Positions 26,945 through 37,749 of a DNA stretch of 64,000 nucleotides are shown one piece after another (the first letter of the stretch is position 1; every line of letters begins with the position of its first letter). Under the pieces are notes generated by a model, which was not told where the DNA came from, did no database searches, and was given only the letters and a program-made list of their open reading frames with translations. The translations under genes and the position numbers were made by a program. This DNA is from Spirodela intermedia. Lineage: Eukaryota > Streptophyta > Magnoliopsida > Alismatales > Araceae. The stretch covers positions 8,663,501-8,727,500 of the forward strand of contig LR746268.1 in NCBI GenBank assembly GCA_902729315.2. Direction: 5' to 3'.

Positions 26945-27137
26945 CTGATGCGTGGGTCCAACAAGCTGTGGATAACAGGGTGGTAATGACAAGAATGTTA
27001 CAATTTAAGAGGACCCTGTTGGTCAAGGCTTCATGGCTCCTAACGGGTCCTCCGTTTTCAAGTCAATCTCGGTCCGTGTGGTCGGAAGAATATGCAGCGG
27101 AGTGTCTTCGTGAACAATTGGTTCTCGCTCTTCATGA

Positions 27138-28060
27138 TCAGTCCTTGGTGATATCCAGGATGCTGCTCCGCCTCCGCTCCTCCGCCGCCTTGCTCTGACG
27201 GATTCTAAACTTCTGTGCGTGGCTGGCCAACTGGCTGGGCGTCCTTGTCTTGACGAATTCCTTGGATATTTTGCCCCAGGCTCCGCTGCCGTATTTCTGC
27301 ATTCCATGCAGGAAACTCCTGCATGGGGAGAGAAGACGAGTTAGCGGTGAGAGGGGCAGGTACGGCGGAGCGACGGGGAAACTGCGGCGCTCTGCTTTTA
27401 CCGGTGCTCCTCTTCCGTCCATGGAACGGACTGCTTGCGCTTATCGTCTCTGAGCCACCAAGCTCTGTACGAGGTCCGTGGCTCCATTAGTGCGCCGCCG
27501 GAGAGTACGCGGTTCGTCGCCGCCGCGTTGAACGCGAGGGCCGGCAGGTTGTGCAGGTCGAAGGGAACGAAGCTCTGCGGGTGATGGAGGTCGATAAGGC
27601 CGTTCCTGCACCGATGGGGTGCAACCATCTCACCGTTCACGTCGGATGAACTATGGATCAACCGACGCCCCAAGTCCTCCGCTGGCATCTGCATTCTTGC
27701 AGACTGTCTCCTGTCGTCCGAGGCTGCGTCGGCGGACTCCCGCAGGGACGGGTAGGGCGCCGCTGGTTCCGACGCCGGAGGACCTGTGGACAGCATCGGC
27801 GGATCCGCCCACATGAACGCGCCGAGGTCCTCCCAGAACTCCTTGTCACCGGAGTCTCCCATCATTTCTGACGGGTTGAGCGCCGCTGGTTGCGAACCCG
27901 GCGGAGCTGTGTACAGCATCGGCGGATCCGCCCACATGGACGCGCAGAGGTCGTCCAAGCGCTCTTCGTCCCAGGTCTCTCTCATTATTTCTGATGGGTT
28001 GAGCGCCGCTGGTTGGGACGCCGGAGGAGCTGTGGGCAGCATCGGCGGATCCGCCCACAT
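27138..28060 (-). CDS. MYB-related transcription factor, SHAQKF type, with tandem N-terminal repeats
   Basis: Two exons, 28060-27402 and 27318-27138, join in phase to 279 residues. The MYB domain is split by the intron: VPWTEEEHR in exon 1, then FLHGMQKYGSGAWGKISKEF and TRTPSQLASHAQKF in exon 2, followed by RRRSSILDITKD. This is the one-repeat class of DIVARICATA C-terminal domain and MYBS-like proteins that bind I-box/TATCCA elements. The N-terminal half has three tandem copies of a 41-residue unit starting MWADPPML, at residues 1, 42 and 83, acidic and proline-rich and possibly activating. The codon immediately upstream of the first unit's DDLCAS segment is TAA, where other units have Leu or Trp, so the start is the ATG at 28060 and an older, longer N-terminus may have been lost. 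Confidence 0.82.
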
Positions 28061-28187
28061 GGACGCGCAGAGGTCGTCTTAGAACTCTTCGTCACCGGCG
28101 TAGTCTGATGCCAAGGGTGGACAGGGTGAAGGAGAGGCTTTCGCGCAGGGGTTTGTGGCTGTCCCACTTTTCTGGGAACGGCCGAGG

Positions 28188-28195
28188 TTTATAAA
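28188..28195 (-). promoter_or_regulatory. Probable TATA box of the MYB gene
   Basis: The motif TTTATAAA is self-complementary. It lies about 130 bp upstream of the MYB ATG at 28060 and 184 bp upstream of the divergent ATG at 28379, so it could in principle serve either direction. Confidence 0.5.
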
Positions 28196-28378
28196 GAGCG
28201 CGGTGGCGGGAAAGAGCTGAATTTGAGTTATCGGGCTCGAGGGCCGTTCATAACAAATGATAGCCCCCCGAAGCCCGTTTTCTGGCGTTCTCAAGGGCCG
28301 GGCCCGTTGTTTTCTCCTCCGCCCTCCCGCGGTCCACCTCGGCCTCCGGCGCGCGGCCCCCCGGCCCCGTCTCACGAG

Positions 28379-28744
28379 ATGGGTAGCCTGCCGGTCCTTG
28401 GGAGACAGATGGAACTTGCAAAATGTCGACCCAGGTGAGTTGTTGTTTCTCTTGTTCGGATTTCTGGCTCCCTATTCACCCCACCTCCTCCTCTGCTTCT
28501 ACCATTTTTCTCTTATTTCTCCAGTTTTCTTGCGCAAGATGCTGTACAGGAGAGGCTGACCTCGTGGTTTCTGAAGGCCCCGACGGTGATCACAGAGGCC
28601 GCCGGCCCCCTCGTCGGTTCTTGGCCAGGAATAAGGTCCCGTCCTCCGTCGAACCTGGAGAATGTGGAGATTGACGAAGAAGTGATGGCGATTCCTGAGA
28701 AGACCGTTAATCGGAAGACGCCCAACGGAATCCTCTCTTTATAA
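28379..28744 (+). CDS. Unrecognised 91-residue protein, two exons
   Basis: I do not recognise this protein. Exon 1 (28379-28434) starts MGSLPVLGRQMELAKCRP and ends at AG before GTGAGT. Exon 2 (28525-28744) follows a good pyrimidine tract and CAG. Joined in phase it reads FLAQDAVQERLTSWFLKAP, then TEAAGPLVGSWPG, then ENVEIDEEVMAIPEK, to TAA. The 90-nt intron has consensus ends and the join keeps one frame open, although neither exon alone would suggest a gene. The middle is amphipathic and the end acidic. There is no signal peptide or clear membrane helix. It is transcribed away from the MYB gene, with 318 bp between the start codons. Composition is protein-like, but without a homologue the call is moderate. 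Confidence 0.5.
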
Positions 28745-29580
28745 GCAGCCGTCTCTGTTGAGTAAATTCGGTCGGTAACTACAAAATTATCTCCATTCTT
28801 TCAAGTCCGTCCTTTATTACGAATTTCCGGTGTAATGGTTAGTCTTTTACTATGACATGTGGGCCACTGCTTGGGAAGGATGATTGGGCAAACCGGGTGG
28901 AAGATGTAGAAGACATTCGAAGCACATTCTGCTGAGTTCATTCGTATCGAAGCACGCAGCTTTCTGGAGTACTGCTGCTTTAGATATTTATCGGGGGCAA
29001 TTCTCGTGTTCATCGTTGCTTGAAGGTGTGCTTCCTATCCAGGATGTGACCCAGAAAAATTGAGACTTTTTCCATGCTTGAAAGTATTGTCTTTCTCCTC
29101 CTGTCCCCACCTAAATTAATTATTCTTCTTTTCAGAGGAAAAGTAGATGTGGGGAGATGTTTTCTCCACTAGTAGTGAGTTCAGACATTAATAGGCTTTT
29201 GCTAAAAAAAGAATTTAATCAAATTTTCATAACCCATGGGTCAGAAAAAAATAAAACTCTTCACTTTGATCAGTTGCATGGTCATAGATTCGAACGGTGC
29301 ACACTCTGTCATTTGTTGTTTAAATGGGAGAGATCTGTGTTGGCTTCCATTTTTCTCGATAATGCATACAGAATTATTGGAACTACTACCATGTAAGTTA
29401 GCTTTGTCCTGCTTACGACGCTCTAGTAATTGGAACATCACCTCTTAAGTCTCCATTGTTTGCAAAAACAGTAGTGCGCAAACCTCTTGATTGTAAGACT
29501 GGTGACATGTTTCCCTTTTCTTTTTTTAATCCTAATTTTATGTGCAATCATAATCTATTTTGTATGACCACTCAAGAAAG
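28745..29580. other. Intergenic, no gene seen
   Basis: AT-rich sequence with only short unsupported frames. No repeat structure or family motif was seen. Confidence 0.6.
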
Positions 29581-30764
29581 AATTTCTTGTCTCGTATAAC
29601 CAATTAAAATATAAATATTCATACGTAAATGCCAAAGTGAAGATGAATCATTTTCATTTTTAATCATGTTCCAAATCAATATCTTAAAATATCAACATAA
29701 AATATTTATTTTCCAACCTTAGGAATCACCATAAGAGACATGTCACTCTTCTAATACTTTAACACATATATTGTCTTCAAAATGAACAATAAATTTACAT
29801 TTTGATAATTGACTGACACTAAGTAAGTTGTGTGTCAACTTTAGAACAAAATAAACATCATGAATTACTATATTTACACTTAATTTTGTATGGATGGTAA
29901 TTCATTCCCACACTATTTTCATCACTAATAGTAACATTACAAATCATAGAAGTATCAACATTCTGAAATAAATTTCTTTCACTTGTCATATGATTACTAC
30001 AACCACTATCAATAATCATATATTTGATTTACTTGAGTTTGAAGATACATAAGTGATAAATAATTTTTTTTGATCATTTTCTTCAACAATATTAACTTGT
30101 TCTCTTTTCTTGTCTTAATAATTTACTTCAATATGATCATACTTTTTGAAAAAAATTACACATTGATTTAGAACTTCTTTATTTTATTTTATTTTTCTTT
30201 GTCCCAATAACATACTTTAATATGACCATATTTCTTATAAAAATGATATTACATAACTCTATAATTGTGTTTCTACTTTTGTTGATGTCCTTTGTCATTT
30301 CTTTACTGCCCATAATGTGATCAATCATGTACTCTTTCTTAGCCTCTAATTTAATAGTGTCATCTATCATGACCTCGTTGATTGTATGTGCCTTCAATAT
30401 CTTTTTACTTCTTTGAAATTTCAATCTTAACTTAAAAAAATGTTTGTTAAGTGATTTTTCTATTGGTCTATTCATTTGTTCTTCATATACTAATAGTGTT
30501 ACAATTAATTTCTTTTGAGTATAAATAGATAAATCTTTAGATTGTTCAATGACAGCTACAATAAGGTGAACTTCTTAAAAAACATTATGTGGTTCTCCTT
30601 TCTAAAATATCTTCTCCAAATATTCTTATCTAATTTATAATAACATATACACTAGAAAAAAAACCATGCATTGATTCATAACTCCGTTGTCTCTACATAA
30701 TTCATTTTTAAAATTTTATATGCTTAAAAAAAAAACATGACATTAATAATACATTGAAAGATTA

Positions 30765-32231
30765 TGATGCGGGACAAAGGGGCCAAAATAAATCTCCTTA
30801 AAAAAGAGCTACACAAGGGATGATGACTTAATATCTGGATAATCCCAGGATTTTAGGAGAATTAAGATCATTAATTACCTATTGGGTTATCTAATTCAAA
30901 GAATCAAATAAGGCTTCTCAACCAAAATTTAGACCACTAATCTTTCACACAAAGGCAGCTATCTTATGAATCTCACAAATTATAAGATCAAATATTTAAA
31001 AATAATGATCAACTTCACAAAAAATTTGAAAATCAATACACCTTTGCCATGAAAATTTTTGATATCTTGAAGATTCTTATTGATTCAAGTTCCACGAGCT
31101 TTGTTAGTAATTTTCCAAGGTTCAAACCGAGTGGTTCGTACTAAGGAGTGGACTGGTGTGGTTCGAAGGACATGGGTTGTTTGGGTTGGGAGGTATAAAC
31201 GAGGTCCAAAACTGAGGTGAAATAATAAAATAATTATGAAAAAAGAAAAGAAAAGGTGAAGACATAAAAAGGGAGTGGAATGAGAGGCCATTGGCAGGAG
31301 AGAGAGAGAGCGAGAGAGAAAATGGGGGGTACGTGGCGACGGCGGGAGAGAGAAGAAAGAGGGTTCTCGTGCGGACGAGAACTGAAGGTGATTTTTAAAA
31401 AAAAATACTAACTAAAGGGCGGAGGGAGAAAAGGGGCGAAATGAGAACGTCGGTGGGAGAGAGAGAAAAGAGGGGTTTCGTAGCGATAGTAAGAGAGAGA
31501 AAGGAAAGGGTTTGCGACGACGAGGAGGAGAAATGGCGACGACGGGGTAGACGGCAAGGAGGTGGAATGGCGGCGACAGAGCGGACTACGAGGAGGCGGA
31601 ACGGCGGCGATGGGGCGGACGATGAGGAGGCGGGACGACAACGACAGGGCGGACGGTGAAGAGGCGGAATGGCAGTGACAGTGGGAGAGGAAAGAAAGAT
31701 GGGCTTGGTGACAGGGCGGAAGGCTAGAAGGCGGAACAGCGGCAACAGGGTGGAACGGCTGTAGTGGTAGGAGAGAGGAAAGGGAGGGCTAGCGAACGGG
31801 ATGGAACGAAGACGATATGGGGAAAGAGAAAGAGAGAGAGGTCTCCATAATCTAAGAGAACAAGAAGAAGAAGGAACCTCTAATCCAAGAGGTAAATGAG
31901 AGAGAAAGAACCCCTAATCCAAGAGGTAAATGAGAGAAAGAAACCCTGATCCAAGAGGTGAGAGGGATAACAAGAATCTTCTTGATTTCGAATTCAACTT
32001 CAACTTTTAAAGTAAGTATTCGTGAGTTTGAATATTGATAAGAAAGAGAGGAAGGTGGTTAGAGGCATCCCCTCTCAAAGGATGCCAAGTGGTGTCTCTT
32101 GGAGTGAGAGGCTTCTTCATTAGGGGAGAAGGAGAAGGGGTACCCGAATGGGTGACATGGCCTCTTCTCCTCCCTCTTCTTCCTCCTTGTGGGTCCACCT
32201 AAGGGAATGAACCCTCATGTTGACTCCATCA
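30765..32231. mobile_element. Solo LTR nested in the copia gag, 5-bp target duplication
   Basis: The 1467-bp segment begins TGATG and ends CATCA (perfect 5-bp terminal inverted repeat with TG...CA ends). It is flanked on both sides by GATTA (30760-30764 and 32232-32236). Removing it together with one GATTA rejoins the host gag frame (SISEI to IFQ). It has no primer-binding site, polypurine tract with internal region, or coding motifs, so it fits a solo LTR left by recombination, probably of a Ty3/gypsy element. The family is not identified and orientation cannot be set. Confidence 0.85.
31540..31965. repeat. Minisatellites inside the solo LTR
   Basis: Positions 31540-31700 contain about four degenerate units of roughly 35 bp around GAGGCGGAACGGCGGCGA. 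Positions 31870-31965 contain three units around CCTAATCCAAGAGGTAAATG with period 34-42 bp. Confidence 0.7.
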
Positions 32232-32939
32232 GATTATTTCTGAAATAGATTGTTGTAAAACTAATAATAACTTAGCATTTATTTTTTTTGAAAATCTTTA
32301 TTTTCTTGTTTAAAACTTTCTCCTACGTTATTATTATTCTCAACCAACTCCCATAAATCTTGTGAAATAAAAAATATCTTCATTTTAACACTCTAAAAAT
32401 CATACTTCTCTCCATTTAAAAATAGGACAAGAGTTGTGATAGGTTAAATAGGGTTACCATTTGTCATTCTCAAGGTTAATTATAATACTTGTTTACAGAA
32501 ATTATAGACTCCTTGCTACGATAAGAAAATCTTTAAAAGTTAAAAAAGATACTCACCAACTTCAAATTTTAATCTCCTCGAATGATGTTATGCTCTCCAC
32601 GGAAGATCAACGCCCAATCCATGAACTTGGCTATGAAACCACTTGAAGGAAAATAAAGTCACAAAAACTTAGAGAGAATATGTTGATTTTTGAAAATAAT
32701 GATGAAAAAAGGAAGAGAGAAGATAATAAAGTTTGCACACATTGAAACCCTAGAAAATAAGAAATGTCATAAATGATCTTTCTTAAGGAGAGAGAAAGTA
32801 TTTATAACACTTAACTACCTTATGTGGGCCAGCCCCCTTTTTGGCTCACTAATGATAAAGAAACCAAAGCCCACTAAAAGACAAAGACCACCTAATAAGG
32901 ATGAAACAATGTCCTCTTTTTTGCATTAAATACTAACAT

Positions 32940-33080
32940 GTTGGTCTCTCCGGTGTGCATCTTGCTTTCTTGCTTACAGCAAAAGAACCACATCTCCATG
33001 TCCCAAACATCTCTTCGAGAGTGTGTCTCCCTCTCCTGTCGAGGGCAAAAGAAGCATCACTACTCCGGGTTCTCAAAGAG
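32940..33080 (-). pseudogene. Two short NAC C-subdomain-like fragments
   Basis: On the minus strand, 33078-33025 reads NPE, two stops, then [13 protein letters not shown], nearly the [15 protein letters not shown] of the intact NAC gene at 37750-39077. Directly after it, 33010-32945 reads EMWFFCCKQESKMHTGETN, a second version of the same subdomain. The rest of the NAC domain is absent. It may be the displaced second exon of the relic at 35873-36032. Confidence 0.5.
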
Positions 33081-33084
33081 TACT

Positions 33085-35090
33085 ACAAGAGAAGATACTA
33101 GTCCTCCTGACCCCATCTTCCATACTATTTGATTATTCAATGTGAAGATCAGATTTATTTTTTTAACTTTTTAATTAGCATAAGAATTGTTATTTCTTAT
33201 GAAGAACCACAATAACGAATGGCCCATCAATAACTAGGAAAGAGGGAGGAACGTTGGGGGAATACATGTTTGCATGAGATAATGGGATAGCGTCATGTTG
33301 GAGTCGGGAGAAATAACAGGGCATTAGAGCTATTATGTAACATCCAAATTTCCAAGCCACATAGTTCATATAATCCTTCTACCCTCCTTTGTTCTTCAAA
33401 AAGTTAGGTATCACTGTTTTGTGTCGATCTCCACTAATAGTTATGTTTTGTTTTGTTTTGTTTGGTACCCGAGTAACAGTGCCAAGGGGAAGAAGACGAG
33501 CCATTAGACTCTTATATACTAGGGCTAGGCGAGTCCGACTAAGCTTACAATTACACCAAAAATTGAAGGTGATTTGTACTCCCTGTCATAGCATAAGAAA
33601 ACCAACATTAGTAACAGCAAGTAGCATAGGTAAATTACCAGTAACTTGAAACAGCCTAACACTGCAACCTCTTATCTCCAAGAACACTTGTGTGCCCGCT
33701 TGTGTCATGCGCACCCGTAAAACTATGGTTGTCGATCTCCTTTGCAATCTAGAAAATGCTAGATAGATGTAGCTAATTATTCGGAGATGTTCCATCTCTA
33801 TACAGATATGATGAATAAGAATCAGTTGAAAATATATGTATTGGTATTCTGTAAATATTTGAGGCTTTCATACGTATCTAACATCTTGTTCAACATGAAA
33901 ATTTATATTATTTCGTACCTTATCTATTTGATTCTTCCAAAAATGTCAATAAAAGCATTGTAAATAATCTTTGTATTTTCGAGTTTAGGTATAACAATGC
34001 TATAATGATATTACCTTTTATTGCTCCGCAGAAAGCAACTCTGTCGCTAATTACTCACTACGGTTGCATCCTAGATGGATACAATGAATAGGAGGCCAAT
34101 ACGGTGTGAAGGAGGCTTCATTTGACCTATTTTCTTGAACATAGTGGTGAAATTTTTTGGAATATCGATCATGTCTTGATTTTTTGTCTAAAGTACTGTG
34201 ATTGGATCATCTGCACATGAATATCTTTATTTCACGAATCATTATTTCACCCGTAAATACTCGGTGTGACATCATTTAATTGATCTTCGAAATGATACTA
34301 CATACACCTAAAGTGTCCGGTTGGCTTTGTGGATCCAAGATTCTCATGCCATTGATGTCACGATCACTATATGAACCTAAACAAAGCCGTTACCGTCGGT
34401 ACGGTCACTCGCGCAAATCACCCATTCATTACAGATTTCTTGGTTCTCGCTTACTCATTCAGTGAAGATAATTTAATCTTCTGATCAGCCAAACCTTTTT
34501 TTTTCTACATATTTTTTTTCTAATTTAAAGCATGTTTGCATTTATCTTACCTCATCTTCGCATGTTGGAGAATGTAATCTTGACATGTAAGCCTTTGAAG
34601 GCATTCTGTTTTCCAAAGTTAGGTATATAATGAAGATATAGAGCCGGAGGTCTCTAAAGAAGTGGAGCCTTTGGTACCAATGCAGTTTATTATCTTCTTT
34701 GTTTGGTGGTTCCATGACACGTAAATGGCAACGAGGAGGGGTTCCCCTGTATATTTTATTTTTATATGAATATTTCGTTTTTTAATGATGTTAGAATGGT
34801 CTCATATCAAGAGTTGCCTATTAAATAATGCTTTTAAATATATTATTTTACTGAGCTGGAATATCAATTTAGAGTTTGGTGTCCTTTTCTTTCAGGTGCT
34901 TTGTCTGAGGGCTGCAGAAACTGATTTCCAATAAGTCGGGTGATCCTTTTTGCCATGTAAATGTGGTGATGCACTGAAAATAATGTGCGATGAAACAATC
35001 GCGCTAGATGCTGAGATTTTGTAGTAGTTCAACCTATTCTCATACTTTACTTCTTAAGCATGCCAAGGGAATTAACGTGGCTATAAAATA
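33085..35090. other. Intergenic, no gene seen
   Basis: AT-rich with small frames only. One plus-strand frame near 33389-33649 has a basic stretch (GRRRAIRLLYTRARRVRL) but no family I know. Confidence 0.6.
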
Positions 35091-35830
35091 GCCTGAGTTC
35101 GATTCAATGAGGAGCAAAGATCTTCCGTCCCGGACGGACTTGCTAAGCAATGAAGAGGAAGCTCGCCAGCCACCCATGTGTTCGGTGGCCGGGGTAAAGC
35201 CCTCTGGAGTCAGGTGAACAGGAGCGCACTGGAATATTCGGAACTAGCTTGAAAGCCACAAGGCAGCACCGCCGAGTCTTGTAGAAAATCCCGGGAGAAG
35301 TGCCGCCTCATAAATACCATAGGGCATATCCATTTCGGAGGGCAAGCACTGAGAAGCATATAGTGGACCTCCTTAGGTCGTCTGCAGTGTTCCCGCAATC
35401 GCCTGAAGTGGCGGAAGGTCGCAAGAGATAGGGCAACCCACTCAGTAAGACGGCGACCTCGTTGGCCTCTTCTACTTTCGGAATGGAAGTATCTATTCAG
35501 GCCAGAATGATGCGTGTCACCGAGAAAAAAAGATCCAGCTGTAAAAACAAACAGTTAGGTCAACGAGGCGACCTAACTGACAGGTGGCTCGTCTGTTAGA
35601 CTCTCGATCGACATCGCACGCAAACCCCAAATACTACATTTATTTCACCGATCATACGGATTATATGAACCATTGTGATGGTAGCCTAAAACCATGCTCT
35701 TCGTCTTTACTCCACTTCAGCTAAGCATTTTGGTATCCCGACCAGTAGAGCCGCTGCTCGTCTCTTTGTATCGATGCTAAGGATCGCAATCCCGGTGGAA
35801 CGACTAATTAGCTGTTCACGTGATAAACAG
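35090..35830. other. Moderately GC-rich insert of unknown origin
   Basis: Base composition changes sharply from the AT-rich flanks, with few short repeats and no intact frame. The texture resembles plant mitochondrial non-coding DNA, which would make it a nuclear mitochondrial insertion. I cannot assign any mitochondrial gene, so this is only a suggestion. Confidence 0.2.
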
Positions 35831-35872
35831 GAGAGTCGAAAACAGCCGGGGAAATAATCTCTGAGGAGATGC

Positions 35873-36032
35873 TAACGAGGAAGATCCATGGGTAGTCTAA
35901 CGAGGAAACGCCCGCAACGGGAATGAAGCGATCTTCCTCTGGCCTCCGTTTTTCCAGCTTGTTCCGCAGGTAGAGCGTCACATGTTCTTTCTCCGTCAGG
36001 TAGAAGCCGAAACATGGAAGCAGGCTTCCCAT
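35873..36032 (-). pseudogene. NAC exon 1 relic (paralogue of the NAC at 37750)
   Basis: On the minus strand from ATG 36032 it reads MGSLLPCFGFYLTEKEHVTL, then YLRNKLEKRRPEEDRFIPV, parallel to [20 protein letters not shown] in the intact gene. Even the exon end and its donor are conserved (CTTCCTC followed by GTTAGCATCTCC, against GTGAGCATCTCC). Key PPG and PT residues are changed, and no exon 2 follows within 2.7 kb, so it is a truncated duplicate. Confidence 0.7.
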
Positions 36033-37749
36033 TTCCTTTGTCCCTCCCGGCCTCCAGACCTCTCAAATCAGTCGGGGAGTCGATCAGTGGGGTGTGGGAC
36101 TTCCTGAGAAATTTCCGATGAACGAGAGCTGTTGTCACGTAAACCGGCCCTCGTGGAAGAACCCCAGAAAAGTTCATAGGTGCACATTGATTCTTTGAGT
36201 CAAGTGGCAACCATCACTATCCACTTCCTCGATTCAAAGTGGTACAGCTGCAACCTCGTCTTCACCGGATAAGGACTTCTCGCTCAGTGGAAAGTCCCCG
36301 TTCCTAATTTGATATCCTTTCCGCTCCTTCCCCTGACTCCGTCTGCTTCAGTTTTGGAAAGATGATGAGGAGCATTGAAGTATCTCTGAGCCACACGAAG
36401 AACACGACAGCATTTCAACTACAGAAAGGAAAGGAAACGAACAAGCTGTCAATCGTCACGGGGAGAATCTGTTGAGGGTTGCGGCTGGAGAGTAGCCTTT
36501 CATCTCGCTACTCTATATGCGAGATGAATTATTGATGGTGAAAATCTAAGATAACTTATCTGTTGCGTGACGATAGCATGAAAAAGGTGCATGAGCAGCG
36601 CTCCATGGGACCTGTGCACCTCAAGGAAACTTTATAGGATTATCTGGTCATCACTTATATGCGTGCACATCAGTCTTAGAAGCCCAAACGGTGGCGCATG
36701 TGGTTTCTTCCGCGATGTGAAACCGAGGATCCAAAACGCCAGCAGAACGCTTCTTGTATCATTTCGTCCCTCCACTCATAAGTAGCGCAATGGAAAGTAT
36801 GAGTTAGATGATGAGTTCATGTTCTCTAAATTTGGAAAGATAATCACGTTAAAACAATCCAGTTACAACCGCTCAGACGAAAACTGATCCATGATCGCCT
36901 TTATTTCCAAGAAAAAAAACCGAGCCAACTGTCTGCACCACTTGAAATAAGATCATTAAGCTTGGTTCAATCACTTTAAGATACTGACCTATTAGTTAGG
37001 GATCTCCTGTTGTTCAGTCATGTATGCTTCTCCTTCAAAGTGATGAATAATCATAAGCTGTCCACTCTATGCTTAACTCGAAATAAAAAAAAATAAAAAA
37101 AGGGAACCATACAATGAGTTCTATGGCCTCATGCTTTGACCGTAACTTAGTTAGGAGGTGCCAAAATTAGACAGCCTCCAGCGCTCGTCGCACAATTTGA
37201 ATACATCCCGTATTTGTTTATCTAAGCGAAATGGACTTGTTCGAACCCATTGACACAACAATGTGTGAATTGAAATGGCTTTCTCCTGGATTTCTGTTGC
37301 ACCATGTCACAATAACCGCGCTGTACATAAGGTTTTCATTTAATTTTTTAATAAAATGAGGATAATAATATTATATATATATATATATATCACTAATACT
37401 GAACAGCAAGCATAGTTAAATAAGAAACTTAGTTATAAGTCAACATGTGAGTGGTGCAAAGATTTTGGGCGAAAAACGGGGTTGTCGAATGTAGTAGAAA
37501 GAATATTCGAAGCCTTACAGATTTCTATTTAGGCCAAACCAGCTGTGAGATTGCTTGACTGGCTGGTTCACAAATAAGGCCAAGCGTCAAACATTCCACT
37601 TATTACACGCATTTTCAAACACTTGTCAAGGAGATGCAAACAAGATATACGTCTTCATCCATTGGGATGCTCCTAATCTTTTTGGTCCCCCTACCAGTCG
37701 GGACGCTGCTCCTCTCCTGTCCCGACGCTGACTGAGGAGTCTGCTCGCA
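36033..37749. other. Intergenic, no gene seen
   Basis: Contains the upstream flank of the NAC relic, an (AT)n run at about 37371-37391, and AT-rich sequence without coding signal. The last part should be the 3' end of the minus-strand NAC gene. Confidence 0.6.

Larger units (their letters stand above)
26403..27137. other. Intergenic between cyclophilin and MYB (convergent)
   Basis: This region holds the 3' untranslated regions of the two convergent genes, a long CT microsatellite and a 99-bp-period tandem duplication, both listed separately. No gene is seen. Confidence 0.6.
29580..32990 (-). mobile_element. Degenerate Ty1/copia element (gag-protease part), interrupted
   Basis: Read on the minus strand from right to left. 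An LTR-like segment starts at about 32644 (TGAAGG...) with a TATAAA at 32806-32801. A decayed primer-binding site at 32629-32641 resembles the complement of TGGTATCAGAGC. A gag N-terminus follows at about 32450-32235, reading NGEKYDF, then SVKMKIFFISQDLWELVENN and LLLVLQQSISEI. Beyond an inserted element, gag continues at 30760-30180 (IEQSKDLS, then LLVYEEQMNR), with two decayed zinc-knuckle-like segments (KYGHIKVCYWD) and the protease motif DSGCSNHMT at 30010-29984. Integrase and reverse transcriptase were not found. Frames are broken and the element is dead. Confidence 0.75.

Noticed and set aside
31395-31745. Pro/Ser-rich minus-strand frame
   Set aside because: Lies wholly inside the solo LTR and its minisatellite; no coding evidence.
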